From: JAKPCT01 sp029553165 | GTDB taxonomy: Bacteria > Bacillota > UBA4882 > UBA8346 | Direction of reading: 5' to 3' | Assembly: GCA_035359995.1 (NCBI GenBank) | Contig: DAORZT010000070.1 | Span: forward strand, 1-11,429 | Length of the DNA: 11,429 nucleotides | Shown: piece after piece, positions 1 to 7,474 of the stretch | Position numbering within the stretch: position 1 is the first letter of the stretch | Layout: every line of letters begins with the position of its first letter | Position numbers and translations under genes: made by a program | Notes under the pieces: generated by a model | Seen by the model: only the letters and a program-made list of their open reading frames with translations | Databases searched by the model: none | What the model was told of the DNA's origin: nothing

Positions 1-1217
1 TCCGATTAATAAGTTGATCAGGCCGATTGCAAAGCGCAGCGGAGAAGCTTTTTTAGGTCGTTCCATCTCATTTAAGACAATCTCTTTAACTGGTTTTTTA
101 GATACTTTGATGATCGGCAAGGCAGAACTGATCAAAGGCAGAGCGATCGACAGAGTAAAAGTAATAAAAATGTGATGTAATGAGATGTCGAGACTGGTTT
201 TAACATTGCGCATCCATTCCGGGGTCATCAGCAGATTCATGATATAAAGAAACCCAATTCCCAGGAGACACCCCAAAATACCTCCAATAAACCCATAAAA
301 GATACTTTCGGCAAACATTAAAAGATCGGTCATCAAGTGGGTCGCACCAATACTACGAAATGTTCCAATGATTGGTAACCGTTCTCGGGTGATGACTTTA
401 AAAGAAGAATAGATGATGAAGATGCTGGTAAATAAGACCAGTACTAACATGATTAAAAACGGAGTGGTAATCGATTGCGTAAAATGTTCGATTTCAGCAC
501 GGGAAATCGGTTCACGGACGGTATAGCGGTTATAGATCTTGCTAAGTTTTTCAATTGCTGTTTCCAGATTTACGTGTTTTTTTGTTTTGAGATAAACAGT
601 TGAAACTCTTCGGGAAGCATTAAAGAGTCGTCCCAAGGTGTCTCGGGGAACGATGGCGATATTTGTACGGCCATCTTCCTGAAAAACACCCAGTGGTTGA
701 GCAATTGCTACTATTTTAAAGCGGTGTTTCGCATTATTAATCTTAACTTCAATATTGGAACCAATTGTCAGATTATATTTTTCAGCGGTTTTTTTGCTGA
801 CAATGATTTTTTTACCTTGGAAAGGGTGAAGATCGAATTCACTCTCTAAGATGTACGGGTTCATTGTTTGAAGGTCATCCAAGTAATAGCCGTAGAGATC
901 TATATTTACGGTTTCGTTATGGTGTTTATATGTCGCTGTGATTTCAATCGTTCCAACAACATATTCAAATTCATCCATTGCTAATGCTTTGTCAAGATTG
1001 AACAGCCAGTGTGGAGAGAGTCGATTGGAATGGATAATAATATTCGAAGTACCAATATATTTTTTAATCCGTTCCATAAAGGTGTTCTTCAAGGTGCCAG
1101 ATAGTGCAATTGAAGCAAAAAATAAAGCCGCTGACAATGTAACTGAAAAAACAATCAGAAAAGTACGAAATTTTTTTCTTTAAGATTCTTTAAGATGAAT
1201 TTAAGAATAATACCCAT
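1..1217 (-). CDS. FtsX-family ABC transporter permease (3' end outside window)
   Basis: I translated this by hand on the minus strand from ATG at 1217; it stays open for 405 codons to the window edge, so the C-terminus is missing. A GAAAGGA ribosome binding site lies at 1224-1230, six bases before the start. The layout is that of MacB/FtsX permeases: a short cytoplasmic start, a first membrane helix at about residues 19-40, a roughly 210-residue extracytoplasmic domain (periplasmic-core type), then an FtsX domain with helices near 253-272, 303-329 and 350-370. After the first of these comes RERLPIIGTFRSIGAT, the usual FtsX loop. Sequence after residue 390 leads into a further hydrophobic stretch, suggesting the longer form with two FtsX domains. 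It would work with an ATPase subunit, probably encoded to the left, to move a lipid, lipoprotein or peptide, or to drive envelope work. The substrate cannot be told. Family call is firm. Confidence 0.9.
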
Positions 1218-1304
1218 TAAAAATCCTTTCTGTACGATTTAATAGATTAATAGCATGTAGTGAAATAAAAAAAGAAGTGGTAAACGTCCGTTAGTTTATT
1301 AAAA

Positions 1305-1334
1305 TTGACATCCTATTTTGTATGGTGTTATTCT
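1305..1334 (+). promoter_or_regulatory. Candidate sigma-A promoter for the repeat-protein gene
   Basis: A perfect TTGACA at 1305-1310 is followed, after 18 bases, by TATTCT at 1329-1334 (four of six matches to TATAAT). Transcription would start near 1341, about 80 bases before the GTG start at 1421. The -35 is strong and the -10 moderate. No clear promoter was found for the divergent permease gene in the same gap (1218-1420). Confidence 0.55.
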
Positions 1335-1420
1335 AATATTAAGAGGTATTATCCTATCAGAAAGAAGAAAATTTAGAAATATTTAAGAAATTGGAAATAT
1401 ATCCTCAAGGAGGCAGGGAC

Positions 1421-2815
1421 GTGTTTCGAAAACAACGGTTGTACTTTCTAATTTTGCTGTTGGTTTTTTCTACAATATCGAGTTTTGCTTTTTCTGGTCG
1501 GGTTACTAAAGAAACTACAATTGGTCAACTGCATCAAAATATACTTCCGCAATCCTTGAAATTTAGTCCCAATAATAAACATTTTGCTTACATTGTTTCC
1601 AATAATGGTCATAAACAGGTAATAATCGATGGAAAACCTCAAAAAATATACGAAGATATTGTCGATAATCAAATCTATTTCTCTCCTAACAGTCGCAGAA
1701 TAGCCTACATTGCCAAACGGGATCAACAGTTTTTTTTAGTGATTAATAATCAGGAAATGAAAGCTTATCAACGGATCAAGTCAGACTCATTTGTATTTAG
1801 CAATGATGGAAGACATTGGGCTTACATCGCTCAGGTTGAAGGTGATAATCAGTCAAAATGGCAGGTTATTCATGATGAGGTAGGTGGAAAAGCTTATGAC
1901 GATATTAGTACCAAGACCCTGCAATTTAGCCCTAATGGGCGAAACTTGGTTTATGCTGCTCAGTCTGGCGGGGAATGGTTTTTAATCAATAATGGGGTTC
2001 AGAGTACTCCTTATGATGGGATCCGGAACGTTATTATTAGTCCTAATGGCAGATTTGTGGCTTTTGTTGGGCGAAGAGGTGGTCAATATGTAATCAATAT
2101 CAATGGGTTAGAGACAGTTCCTTATGATATGATCGATGCTTCCAGTTTGGTCTTTAGCGAAAACGGAATGCAGTACGCATTTGTTGGGCAAGTTGGCAAT
2201 AAACAGTATGTCGTGATTAACGGTAACAGATATTCGCCTTATGATCAGATTGGGCGTGGTGGCGCTGTATTTAGTCCAAGTGGCGGGCGGTTTGCTTATA
2301 GTGCTTTGGCTGAAAGAAGATGGCGAATAGTGATTGACAATAAAGAAGGGAAGAAATATGAACGAATAGTTGATGGCAGTTTGCTTTTCAGTCATGATGG
2401 CAAACAAGTCGCCTATGTTGCTCAGGAGGGCAAACAGTTTTTTGTCGTAGTAAATGGTGTCGAACACCAAAAGTATGATGCAATCGGTGATCTGATCTTC
2501 AACCCCGGTAATGGTAAGCTTGCTTATAGTGCATTGAAGGGAAAGAAGTGGTTTGTAGTTGAAGATGGGATTGAAGGTAGAATTTATGATCGGATCGAAA
2601 AAGGCAGTCTCAATTACCACCATTACGGGGAGCAACTTGCATATATAGCAATTCGAAATAATCGTCGATTTGTGGTGTTAAACGGTTCCGAAGGTAGGTC
2701 CTATGATGTGATTGTAACTGGTAGTGATGGTAAGCTATCATCTGAGGCTAATGCTTTTTGGTACTTCGCGATTAAGGATTCAATCCTTTATTACGTTGAA
2801 GAAAGAATCCTATAG
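1421..2815 (+). CDS. Secreted WD40-like/PD40 beta-propeller repeat protein
   Basis: The start is set at GTG 1421 because a full AAGGAGG (1407-1413) lies seven bases upstream; an earlier in-frame TTG at 1391 has no such site. The product is 464 residues. Residues 1-25 form a signal peptide: basic MFRKQR, a hydrophobic core, then an AFS/G-type signal peptidase I site. The rest is ten tandem repeats of about 39 residues plus a partial eleventh. Each reads roughly [hydrophobic]-FSPNGR..AY.A......VV.NG.....YD.I, a four-strand blade pattern like the WD40-like (PD40/TolB) repeats. No catalytic motif is visible. It probably acts outside the cytoplasmic membrane as a binding or scaffold protein; the ligand is unknown. 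No lipobox cysteine follows the signal, so it is not an obvious lipoprotein. The NeuB-family gene lies 143 bases downstream on the same strand and may be co-transcribed. Confidence 0.88.
   Translation: MFRKQRLYFLILLLVFSTISSFAFSGRVTKETTIGQLHQNILPQSLKFSPNNKHFAYIVSNNGHKQVIIDGKPQKIYEDIVDNQIYFSPNSRRIAYIAKRDQQFFLVINNQEMKAYQRIKSDSFVFSNDGRHWAYIAQVEGDNQSKWQVIHDEVGGKAYDDISTKTLQFSPNGRNLVYAAQSGGEWFLINNGVQSTPYDGIRNVIISPNGRFVAFVGRRGGQYVININGLETVPYDMIDASSLVFSENGMQYAFVGQVGNKQYVVINGNRYSPYDQIGRGGAVFSPSGGRFAYSALAERRWRIVIDNKEGKKYERIVDGSLLFSHDGKQVAYVAQEGKQFFVVVNGVEHQKYDAIGDLIFNPGNGKLAYSALKGKKWFVVEDGIEGRIYDRIEKGSLNYHHYGEQLAYIAIRNNRRFVVLNGSEGRSYDVIVTGSDGKLSSEANAFWYFAIKDSILYYVEERIL
1556..2731 (+). repeat. Ten tandem ~39-codon repeats inside the propeller gene
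   Basis: Repeat units begin at residues 46, 85, 124, 167, 204, 243, 282, 321, 358 and 397 of the protein, with a partial unit from 438. Spacing is 37-43 residues, most often exactly 39. The most constant positions are FSPNG at the start, AY.A about ten residues later, a V.NG turn, and YD.I at the end. The repeats are diverged at DNA level, so they are old protein repeats and not a recent DNA duplication. Confidence 0.9.
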
Positions 2816-2958
2816 ACTAAAAACGTTAGTCAGGTTAAAACCTATTGGCGATATTGGAGCCAGATTTAATTTAAAGGGAATAAATCGAAAAGATCTCATT
2901 GTGCAAATATCTGGCTGGAACTCGGGTAAGATCAAAGTCGGTACTGATGGAGGCGACG
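2816..2958 (+). other. Intergenic spacer before the NeuB-family gene
   Basis: This 143-base gap has no clear sigma-A promoter and no strong terminator. A small inverted repeat, GACTAA-AAACG-TTAGTC (2814-2830), overlaps the stop codon of the preceding gene; with no T-tract after it, it is a poor terminator. The +1 frame relative to the upstream gene stays open through the spacer to 2981, but no start or family supports a gene. Lack of signals fits read-through from the upstream gene. Confidence 0.35.
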
Positions 2959-4008
2959 ATGAAACAATTTCATATCGGTAATAAAGTTATTTGTCATAAG
3001 CACCCTTGCTATATAATTGCTGATATAGGGCTTAATCATAACGGTAAAGAAGGGATTGCCCTTAAAATGGTTGAAGAAGCAGCTAAAGCAGGAGTTGATG
3101 CGATTAAGTTATCGAAGTTTGATAGTCATAAGTTATTATCGAGAAGTAAGAACACGTTAAACTGTCTTGATGATACTTGTGGATACGATGATGCTACATT
3201 TCAACATTATGAAAAATTGGAATTATCCAGTGATACTTTGATTAAAGTTGCGCAGCACTGCGCTAAAATGAAGATTGACTTTTTATCAACGGTTTTTGAC
3301 GAAGAGAATGTTGATTTTTTAGTTAAGATGGGCGTTCCGGCGCTCAAAATTGCTTCCGGAGATTTAACGGTTGACCCATTCTTGAAATATGTTGCACAAC
3401 AAAATCTGCCGGTAATATTATCAACCGGTATGTCCAGTTTAGACGAGGTGAAGCACGCAGTAGAAGTTTTAACCGAAAATGGCTGTCAGGAGTTGGCTTT
3501 GCTTCATTGTGTCAGCGATTATCCTGCCAAGAAAGAAGATTTGAATTTAAGAGTTATCTCGACCTTATCAAGAGAGTTTAATATTCCCATTGGATTTTCC
3601 GATCATACAATTGGAATCGAAGCAATTCCAGTGGCGGTAGCAGCCGGGGCTTGCATTGTTGAAAAACATTTTACACTCAATAAAGATTTGCCAGGACCGG
3701 ACCATCGTTTCTCGGTTGATCCTTATGAATTAACCAAGCTGATTAAAGAAGTCCGTCAAGTGGAATCAATCCTGGGAGTGGAACAAAAAGATCCTACACC
3801 CGCAGAGCTTGAATTTAGAAAATTTGGCAGGAGAAGTATAGTAGCGAAGACCACCATTGAACCTGATACGATGATTACTGAAGAAATGTTAGCGATGAAA
3901 AGGCCGGGAACTGGTATTTCGCCACGTGATTTATATAAAGTATTAGGGAAAAAGGCGCGGGTTAAAATTACCGAAGATGAGATTTTAACTTGGGATAAAA
4001 TCTATTAA
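2959..4008 (+). CDS. NeuB/SpsE-family N-acylneuraminate (nonulosonate) synthase
   Basis: ATG 2959 is chosen because GGAGG (2949-2953) lies five bases upstream and homology begins there; the frame extends further upstream without such support. The product is 349 residues, the usual length for NeuB. Known role of the family: condensing phosphoenolpyruvate with an N-acyl-hexosamine (ManNAc or a di-N-acetyl sugar) to make a nine-carbon ulosonic acid, in the cytoplasm. A TIM-barrel NeuB domain covers about residues 15-275 and an antifreeze-like SAF domain about 290-349. Visible motifs: ADIGLNHNG (21-29), KIASGD (130-135), LLHCVSDYPA (181-190), FSDH (213-216) and VEKHF (234-238) with the two metal-binding histidines, GPDH (246-249), and SAF arginines RR (291-292). 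Two usual active-site residues differ: Glu to Asp22 and Gln to Ser52. It could be a sialic, pseudaminic or legionaminic acid synthase, or SpsE of spore polysaccharide synthesis; no partner gene decides this. Confidence 0.9.
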   Translation: MKQFHIGNKVICHKHPCYIIADIGLNHNGKEGIALKMVEEAAKAGVDAIKLSKFDSHKLLSRSKNTLNCLDDTCGYDDATFQHYEKLELSSDTLIKVAQHCAKMKIDFLSTVFDEENVDFLVKMGVPALKIASGDLTVDPFLKYVAQQNLPVILSTGMSSLDEVKHAVEVLTENGCQELALLHCVSDYPAKKEDLNLRVISTLSREFNIPIGFSDHTIGIEAIPVAVAAGACIVEKHFTLNKDLPGPDHRFSVDPYELTKLIKEVRQVESILGVEQKDPTPAELEFRKFGRRSIVAKTTIEPDTMITEEMLAMKRPGTGISPRDLYKVLGKKARVKITEDEILTWDKIY

Positions 4009-4032
4009 CATAAAAAATATTTTTTCTTTTGT

Positions 4033-4062
4033 TTGACTTTGTACTACCTCCTATGCTATAGT
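4033..4062 (+). promoter_or_regulatory. Strong sigma-A promoter with extended -10 for the cold-shock gene
   Basis: TTGACT at 4033-4038 is followed after 18 bases by TATAGT at 4057-4062, preceded by TG one base upstream (4054-4055), an extended -10. Just upstream is AAAAAATATTTTTT (4012-4025), an AT-only palindrome that could serve as an UP element. Transcription should start near G4069. Confidence 0.8.
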
Positions 4063-4068
4063 TTTCTT

Positions 4069-4130
4069 GTGGTTAAACGCGACGTAAGACGGAGAGTTGC
4101 CCACGAGATTTATTTGGGAGGAATGTTTTA
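4069..4130 (+). promoter_or_regulatory. Cold-shock mRNA 5' leader with alternative pairings at the ribosome binding site
   Basis: From the predicted start the leader is about 62 bases. Segment CCCAC (4100-4104) can pair either with GTGG at the very 5' end (4069-4072) or, through CCCA, with TGGG at 4115-4118, which runs into the GGGAGGA ribosome binding site (4116-4122, eight bases before ATG). The stems are only four bases, so this is a suggestion of structure-based control and not a demonstrated switch. Confidence 0.35.
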
Positions 4131-4328
4131 ATGCAAGGTAAGGTTAAATGGTTTAATGCAGAAAAAGGTTTTGGCTTTATTGAAAGAGATGGAGGTAAAG
4201 ATGTATTCGTTCATTTTTCAGCGATTGAAATGGACGGATTTAAAACTTTGGAAGAAGGGCAATTAGTTGAATTTGATATCGTCGAAGGTGACCGTGGTCC
4301 TCAAGCGGCTAAAGTCACCAGAATCTAA
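4131..4328 (+). CDS. Cold-shock protein, CspA/CspB family
   Basis: This 65-residue protein is a complete single cold-shock domain, the standard length for bacterial Csp proteins. It opens with MQGKVKWFNAEKGFGFI, which contains the RNP1 motif KGFGFI (12-17); RNP2 appears as VFVHF (25-29). These aromatic residues bind single-stranded RNA and DNA. The family acts in the cytoplasm as RNA chaperones that keep mRNA unfolded, often induced by cold or in stationary phase. The gene forms its own transcription unit: strong promoter, a ribosome binding site GGGAGGA at 4116-4122, and a terminator from 4342. No residue looks unusual. The member (A, B, C or D type) cannot be assigned from sequence alone. 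Confidence 0.97.
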   Translation: MQGKVKWFNAEKGFGFIERDGGKDVFVHFSAIEMDGFKTLEEGQLVEFDIVEGDRGPQAAKVTRI

Positions 4329-4341
4329 GTTGATTCGCTAG

Positions 4342-4364
4342 ACCCCGGTAATACCGGGGTTTTT
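4342..4364 (+). terminator. Rho-independent terminator after the cold-shock gene
   Basis: ACCCCGG and CCGGGGT form a perfect seven-base GC-rich stem around a TAATA loop, followed directly by a run of T (4360-4364). It begins 14 bases after the stop codon at 4328. Confidence 0.93.
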
Positions 4365-4402
4365 AATTATCCAGGAATAGAAGTAGGACCAGCATAAAAA
4401 AC

Positions 4403-4431
4403 TAATATTCGATGATATTTAAGCATACATC
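4403..4431 (+). promoter_or_regulatory. Candidate sigma-E-like promoter before the RNA methyltransferase
   Basis: TAATATT at 4403-4409, then exactly 14 bases, then CATACATC at 4424-4431. Compared with the B. subtilis sigma-E consensus as I recall it (kmATATT, 14-15 bases, CATACAnT), the -35 matches fully and the -10 misses only the last base. The start would lie near 4437, just before the ribosome binding site at 4445. No better sigma-A promoter is visible between the terminator and the gene. In AT-rich DNA such a match can occur by chance. Confidence 0.4.
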
Positions 4432-4457
4432 TTGTTAAATCTTTGAAAGGGAAATTG

Positions 4458-5600
4458 ATGGCTAAGATACAGTTAATTGCAACCGCAACATTTGGATTGG
4501 AAGCGGTCGTTGCCCGTGAAGTTTCTGATTTAGGGTACTCTGATGTCAAAGTTGAAAATGCCCGGGTATTATTTGAAGCTGATGAAAGTGCGATTTCGCG
4601 CTGCAACCTTTGGTTGCGCAGCGCTGATCGAGTTTTAATCCGAATTGGAGAATTTGGTGCTCAAAGCTTTGATGAATTATTTGAAAGGACCAAAGCGTTA
4701 CCTTGGGAGGAATGGTTACCGGTTGATGCTAATTTTCCGGTAACAGGTAAATCAGTTAAGTCAAAATTATTTAGTGTTTCTGACTGTCAAGCGATTGTTA
4801 AAAAAGCAATTGTTGAGCGGTTAAAAAAAGTCTATCACAAGAGTTGGTTTGATGAGACCGGGCCACAATATAAAATTGAAGTTGCTTTACTGAAAGATAA
4901 TGTTACTTTAACGATTGACACAACCGGACCCGGATTGCATAAACGTGGCTATCGTAAACTATCTGCTCAAGCACCGTTGAAAGAGACGTTGGCTGCGGCA
5001 ATGATTAACTTAAGTTACTGGAATCATGAACGGGTATTGATTGATCCATTTTGTGGTTCGGGAACAATTCCAATTGAAGCGGCATTGATTGGGTTAAATA
5101 TTGCGCCAGGAATTAACCGGAATTTTGTTTCTGAAACCTGGCCACAGATACCGACGGCAATCTGGCAACAAACCCGAGCAGAAGCGAATGACCTAATTAA
5201 ACGGGATCGAATTTTAAAGATCATTGGAACGGATATTGATGAAGCGGTATTGAGTTTAGCACGTTATCACCGTAAACTGGCCAATCTAAATGAACAGATC
5301 CATTTACAACGGTTACCATTAGCGGAGTTAAGAAGTAGCTACAAATATGGTTGTGTAATCTGTAATCCGCCTTACGGTGAACGGATTGGTGAAGTTAAAG
5401 AAATTGAGCAATTATACCGCCAAATGGGACGAGTTTTTCAGCAACTGGATACTTGGTCAATTTATGTTTTGACCGCCCATCAGAATTTTGAAAAAATCTA
5501 CGGCAAGAAAGCAGACCGGCGTCGCAAATTATATAACGGAAGAATTGAATGTCAATTTTATCAATTTTACGGACCAAAGCCACCCAATAAAAATAATTAA
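4458..5600 (+). CDS. THUMP-domain class I SAM-dependent rRNA methyltransferase (YpsC/RlmL-N family)
   Basis: ATG 4458 follows GAAAGGGA (4445-4452); the in-frame TTG at 4443 would place this site inside the gene. The product is 380 residues, close to B. subtilis YpsC. The N-terminal part (about 1-55) is a ferredoxin-like fold beginning IATATFGLEAVVARE, followed by a THUMP RNA-binding domain (about 56-155) and a Rossmann methyltransferase domain (about 165-375). The SAM site is DPFCGSGT (196-203), the acidic strand GTDID (257-261), and the catalytic NPPYGER (303-309), the N-P-P-Y form typical of amino-group (N2-guanine) methylation. E. coli RlmL's equivalent half makes m2G2445 in 23S rRNA; the same target is inferred here. 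It is a single-function protein without the RlmK half. It stands alone, behind a sigma-E-like promoter, and converges on the glycosyltransferase gene. Confidence 0.92.
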   Translation: MAKIQLIATATFGLEAVVAREVSDLGYSDVKVENARVLFEADESAISRCNLWLRSADRVLIRIGEFGAQSFDELFERTKALPWEEWLPVDANFPVTGKSVKSKLFSVSDCQAIVKKAIVERLKKVYHKSWFDETGPQYKIEVALLKDNVTLTIDTTGPGLHKRGYRKLSAQAPLKETLAAAMINLSYWNHERVLIDPFCGSGTIPIEAALIGLNIAPGINRNFVSETWPQIPTAIWQQTRAEANDLIKRDRILKIIGTDIDEAVLSLARYHRKLANLNEQIHLQRLPLAELRSSYKYGCVICNPPYGERIGEVKEIEQLYRQMGRVFQQLDTWSIYVLTAHQNFEKIYGKKADRRRKLYNGRIECQFYQFYGPKPPNKNN

Positions 5601-5623
5601 TCTGGATTAGCATTGCTTAATGG

Positions 5624-6766
5624 TTAACTAACCTTTATTGCAGGTTCAACACCAGCAACCTGGTGGTAAACTTCTAAAAACCGTTTGGCATTTTGTTCCC
5701 ACGAATACCGTTGTGCGTGTTTGATTCCTCGTTTGATTAGATTTCTGGCCAGTGTCGAATTGGTTAATACAGTAAACATTGTCTCTGCCAACTGTAAAGT
5801 GTCAGATGGATTGATGGTTAAAGCAGCATCACCAACAACCTCCGGCAGGGAGGAAACATTTGAAGTAATTACCGGCGTCCCGCAAGCCATTGCTTCGATC
5901 GGGGGTAACCCAAAACCTTCATATAATGATGGATAGACAAATAGACTTGCACCATTATATAAGTATGGTAATGCTTCTGACTCAACAAAACCAGGGAAGA
6001 ATACTTCTGCGGATAAATCTAATGCTTCAACTAATTGTTTGAGTTTCTGCAGATGTTTACTGTCGGAACCAGGAATAACTAAGAGATGGCTGGTTGGCAG
6101 ATCACGATGGATTTTGGAATAAGCATAGATTAATTCGGGAACGTTCTTGCGCGGGTTTAATCCGCCAACATAAAGAATATATGGCTTTTCTAAGTTAAAG
6201 TTCGTTTTGAGGAATGATTGGACTTCCTGTTTTGGTAATCTTGTATAAATGCTGCTTGGCGCTGAAGGGATTACCGTAATTTTTTCGGGATTAACGTTAA
6301 AAACTTTGATTAGATCCTGTTTCGAGGTTTCCGAGACCGTAGTTATATGGTCAGCCCGTTCAATAATCTGGGGCATTTCTGTGATAAACCGTTTTAAGAA
6401 ACTTGGTCGCACCATCTCTGGGATAAAATAAGGAATTAAGTCATGAATGGTCACAATGATCTTGGTCCTACGATCACGGATTGGGGTGCGGAAACCATTT
6501 TGGGGTAAGTGAAAGATATCCACACCTTCATTGCTTAGCCAAAGGGGAATTTCAATCTCTTCACGCAGATCGTCTTTGGGCAGTCGATAATAACTAAACT
6601 TTTTACTGAAGGGAATTGCGGAGTAAGGATCATCATCAGTCCACAAGAATGTATAATCATTGATTGAATCTAGGGAATTTAACTTTTCGATCAGGTGATA
6701 GGTATAATTACCGATTCCCGTTCCATAGGACCATTTAATCGGTCTTGCTTCAATGGCAATTTTCAT
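5624..6766 (-). CDS. GT4-family glycosyltransferase (GT-B fold)
   Basis: The start is ATG 6766, where homology begins (MKIAIEARPIKW) and AAAGGAG lies six to seven bases upstream; an open stretch further upstream overlaps the preceding gene. The product is 380 residues. The N-terminal acceptor domain has the glycine loop GTGIGNY (15-21). The C-terminal donor domain has GGLNPRKN (201-208) with the phosphate-binding Arg/Lys pair, and the EX7E motif EGFGLPPIE (Glu283 and Glu291), followed by AMACGTPVI. These mark a retaining GT4 enzyme using a nucleotide sugar in the cytoplasm. It is the last gene of the hddA-gmhB operon, 13 bases after gmhB, so the donor may be an activated D-glycero-D-manno-heptose (inference); mannosyl transfer is the main alternative. 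There is no membrane helix. B. subtilis CotSA is a GT4-like spore protein encoded beside CotS, which parallels the nearby CotS genes here. Confidence 0.92.
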   Translation of the reverse strand: MKIAIEARPIKWSYGTGIGNYTYHLIEKLNSLDSINDYTFLWTDDDPYSAIPFSKKFSYYRLPKDDLREEIEIPLWLSNEGVDIFHLPQNGFRTPIRDRRTKIIVTIHDLIPYFIPEMVRPSFLKRFITEMPQIIERADHITTVSETSKQDLIKVFNVNPEKITVIPSAPSSIYTRLPKQEVQSFLKTNFNLEKPYILYVGGLNPRKNVPELIYAYSKIHRDLPTSHLLVIPGSDSKHLQKLKQLVEALDLSAEVFFPGFVESEALPYLYNGASLFVYPSLYEGFGLPPIEAMACGTPVITSNVSSLPEVVGDAALTINPSDTLQLAETMFTVLTNSTLARNLIKRGIKHAQRYSWEQNAKRFLEVYHQVAGVEPAIKVS

Positions 6767-6779
6767 TTTTGACTCCTTT

Positions 6780-7454
6780 TTATGCGTTTTCACTGACACG
6801 TAACCGTGAGGTTCTTTCAAGACGGCGGTAATAATAATCTTTTAAGATCCAGTTGGTTGCCTGGAGAAAATTTTGAGCAATGTAATCCGGACTATTAATC
6901 ATTGTGATTTTAGCCCGTTCTTCTTTACCATAGCCGGTTAAGACTAAGATGGTCTTCATACCGGCCTTTTTCCCGGCTGCAATATCCGAAAGTTTATCGC
7001 CGATAAAATAGCTCCAGTTTAAATCGAGAGCATCGATCTCCGCTGCTTTGAATAATAAACCCGGTTCCGGTTTACGGCCGTAACAATTTAAACAATATTG
7101 GTCTATTTTAGCAGTTGGATGGTGCGGACAGTAATAGACCCCTTTTAGAAATATATTTGCCTTAGCCAGTTCTCGCAATAGAAAAAGATGGATTTCCTCA
7201 AGGGTGCTTTCATCAAAGTAGCCATGGGCAATTCCTGCCTGGTTGGTTACCAAGTACAACGGTAAGTTGATAAGCTTCAACTTTTTCAGACCGCTAATGA
7301 CTCCATGAAGAAACCGGATATCGGTAATCTGTTTCAGATAATGCTTCTCCTCAATAATTGTCCCATCCCGATCGAAAAAGATTGCTGGGGTTAATGCCGT
7401 GATTCTTTTGGGAACTTCCGATAAACCGCTACATCGATAAATAAGTGTATTCAT
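6780..7454 (-). CDS. gmhB: D-glycero-D-manno-heptose 1,7-bisphosphate 7-phosphatase (HAD family)
   Basis: ATG 7454 is preferred because GAGGAG sits just upstream in the 20-base gap after hddA, though spacing is short (three bases); TTG 7490, overlapping the hddA end, is an alternative. The product is 224 residues, longer than typical GmhB (about 180-190) by an N-terminal ~22 residues and a C-terminal tail. HAD motifs: FFDRDGT with nucleophile Asp28 and Asp30, TNQAG (70-74), Lys128 in GRKPEPG, and IGDKLSDI (151-158). A zinc-loop set CPHHP (109-113) and CLNC (121-124) is the GmhB hallmark that separates it from histidinol phosphatase; the second cysteine pair is CxxC followed by YG before RKP, slightly different from the usual CxCRKP. 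The enzyme removes the 7-phosphate from heptose 1,7-bisphosphate made by HddA, giving heptose 1-phosphate. Anomer preference cannot be read directly, but pairing with HddA argues for alpha. Confidence 0.9.
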   Translation of the reverse strand: MNTLIYRCSGLSEVPKRITALTPAIFFDRDGTIIEEKHYLKQITDIRFLHGVISGLKKLKLINLPLYLVTNQAGIAHGYFDESTLEEIHLFLLRELAKANIFLKGVYYCPHHPTAKIDQYCLNCYGRKPEPGLLFKAAEIDALDLNWSYFIGDKLSDIAAGKKAGMKTILVLTGYGKEERAKITMINSPDYIAQNFLQATNWILKDYYYRRLERTSRLRVSENA

Positions 7455-7474
7455 TAACTCCTCACTCAAAGATA

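Noticed and set aside
938..1183. Plus-strand open frame of 81 codons
   Set aside because: It lies opposite the extracytoplasmic domain of the FtsX-type permease, which has a clear family match and ribosome binding site on the minus strand.
1321..1340. Minus-strand CATACA with an upstream AATATT as a sigma-E promoter for the permease
   Set aside because: The two boxes are only 10 bases apart, too close for sigma-E (14-15), and the leader would be about 95 bases.
2108..2635. Minus-strand open frame of 175 codons
   Set aside because: It is antisense to the propeller repeats; the periodic codons keep the opposite frame open. No ribosome binding site or family resemblance.
2724..2981. Open frame running through the gap before the NeuB-family gene
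   Set aside because: It begins inside the repeat gene in another frame, has no ribosome binding site, and overlaps the NeuB start. A degraded remnant cannot be excluded but nothing supports it.
4012..4025. AAAAAATATTTTTT palindrome as terminator of the NeuB-family gene
   Set aside because: The stem would be A/T only with almost no loop; it fits better as an AT-rich element upstream of the cold-shock promoter.
5601..5623. Shared bidirectional terminator between the converging methyltransferase and glycosyltransferase genes
   Set aside because: The 23-base gap has no GC-rich inverted repeat or T-tract.
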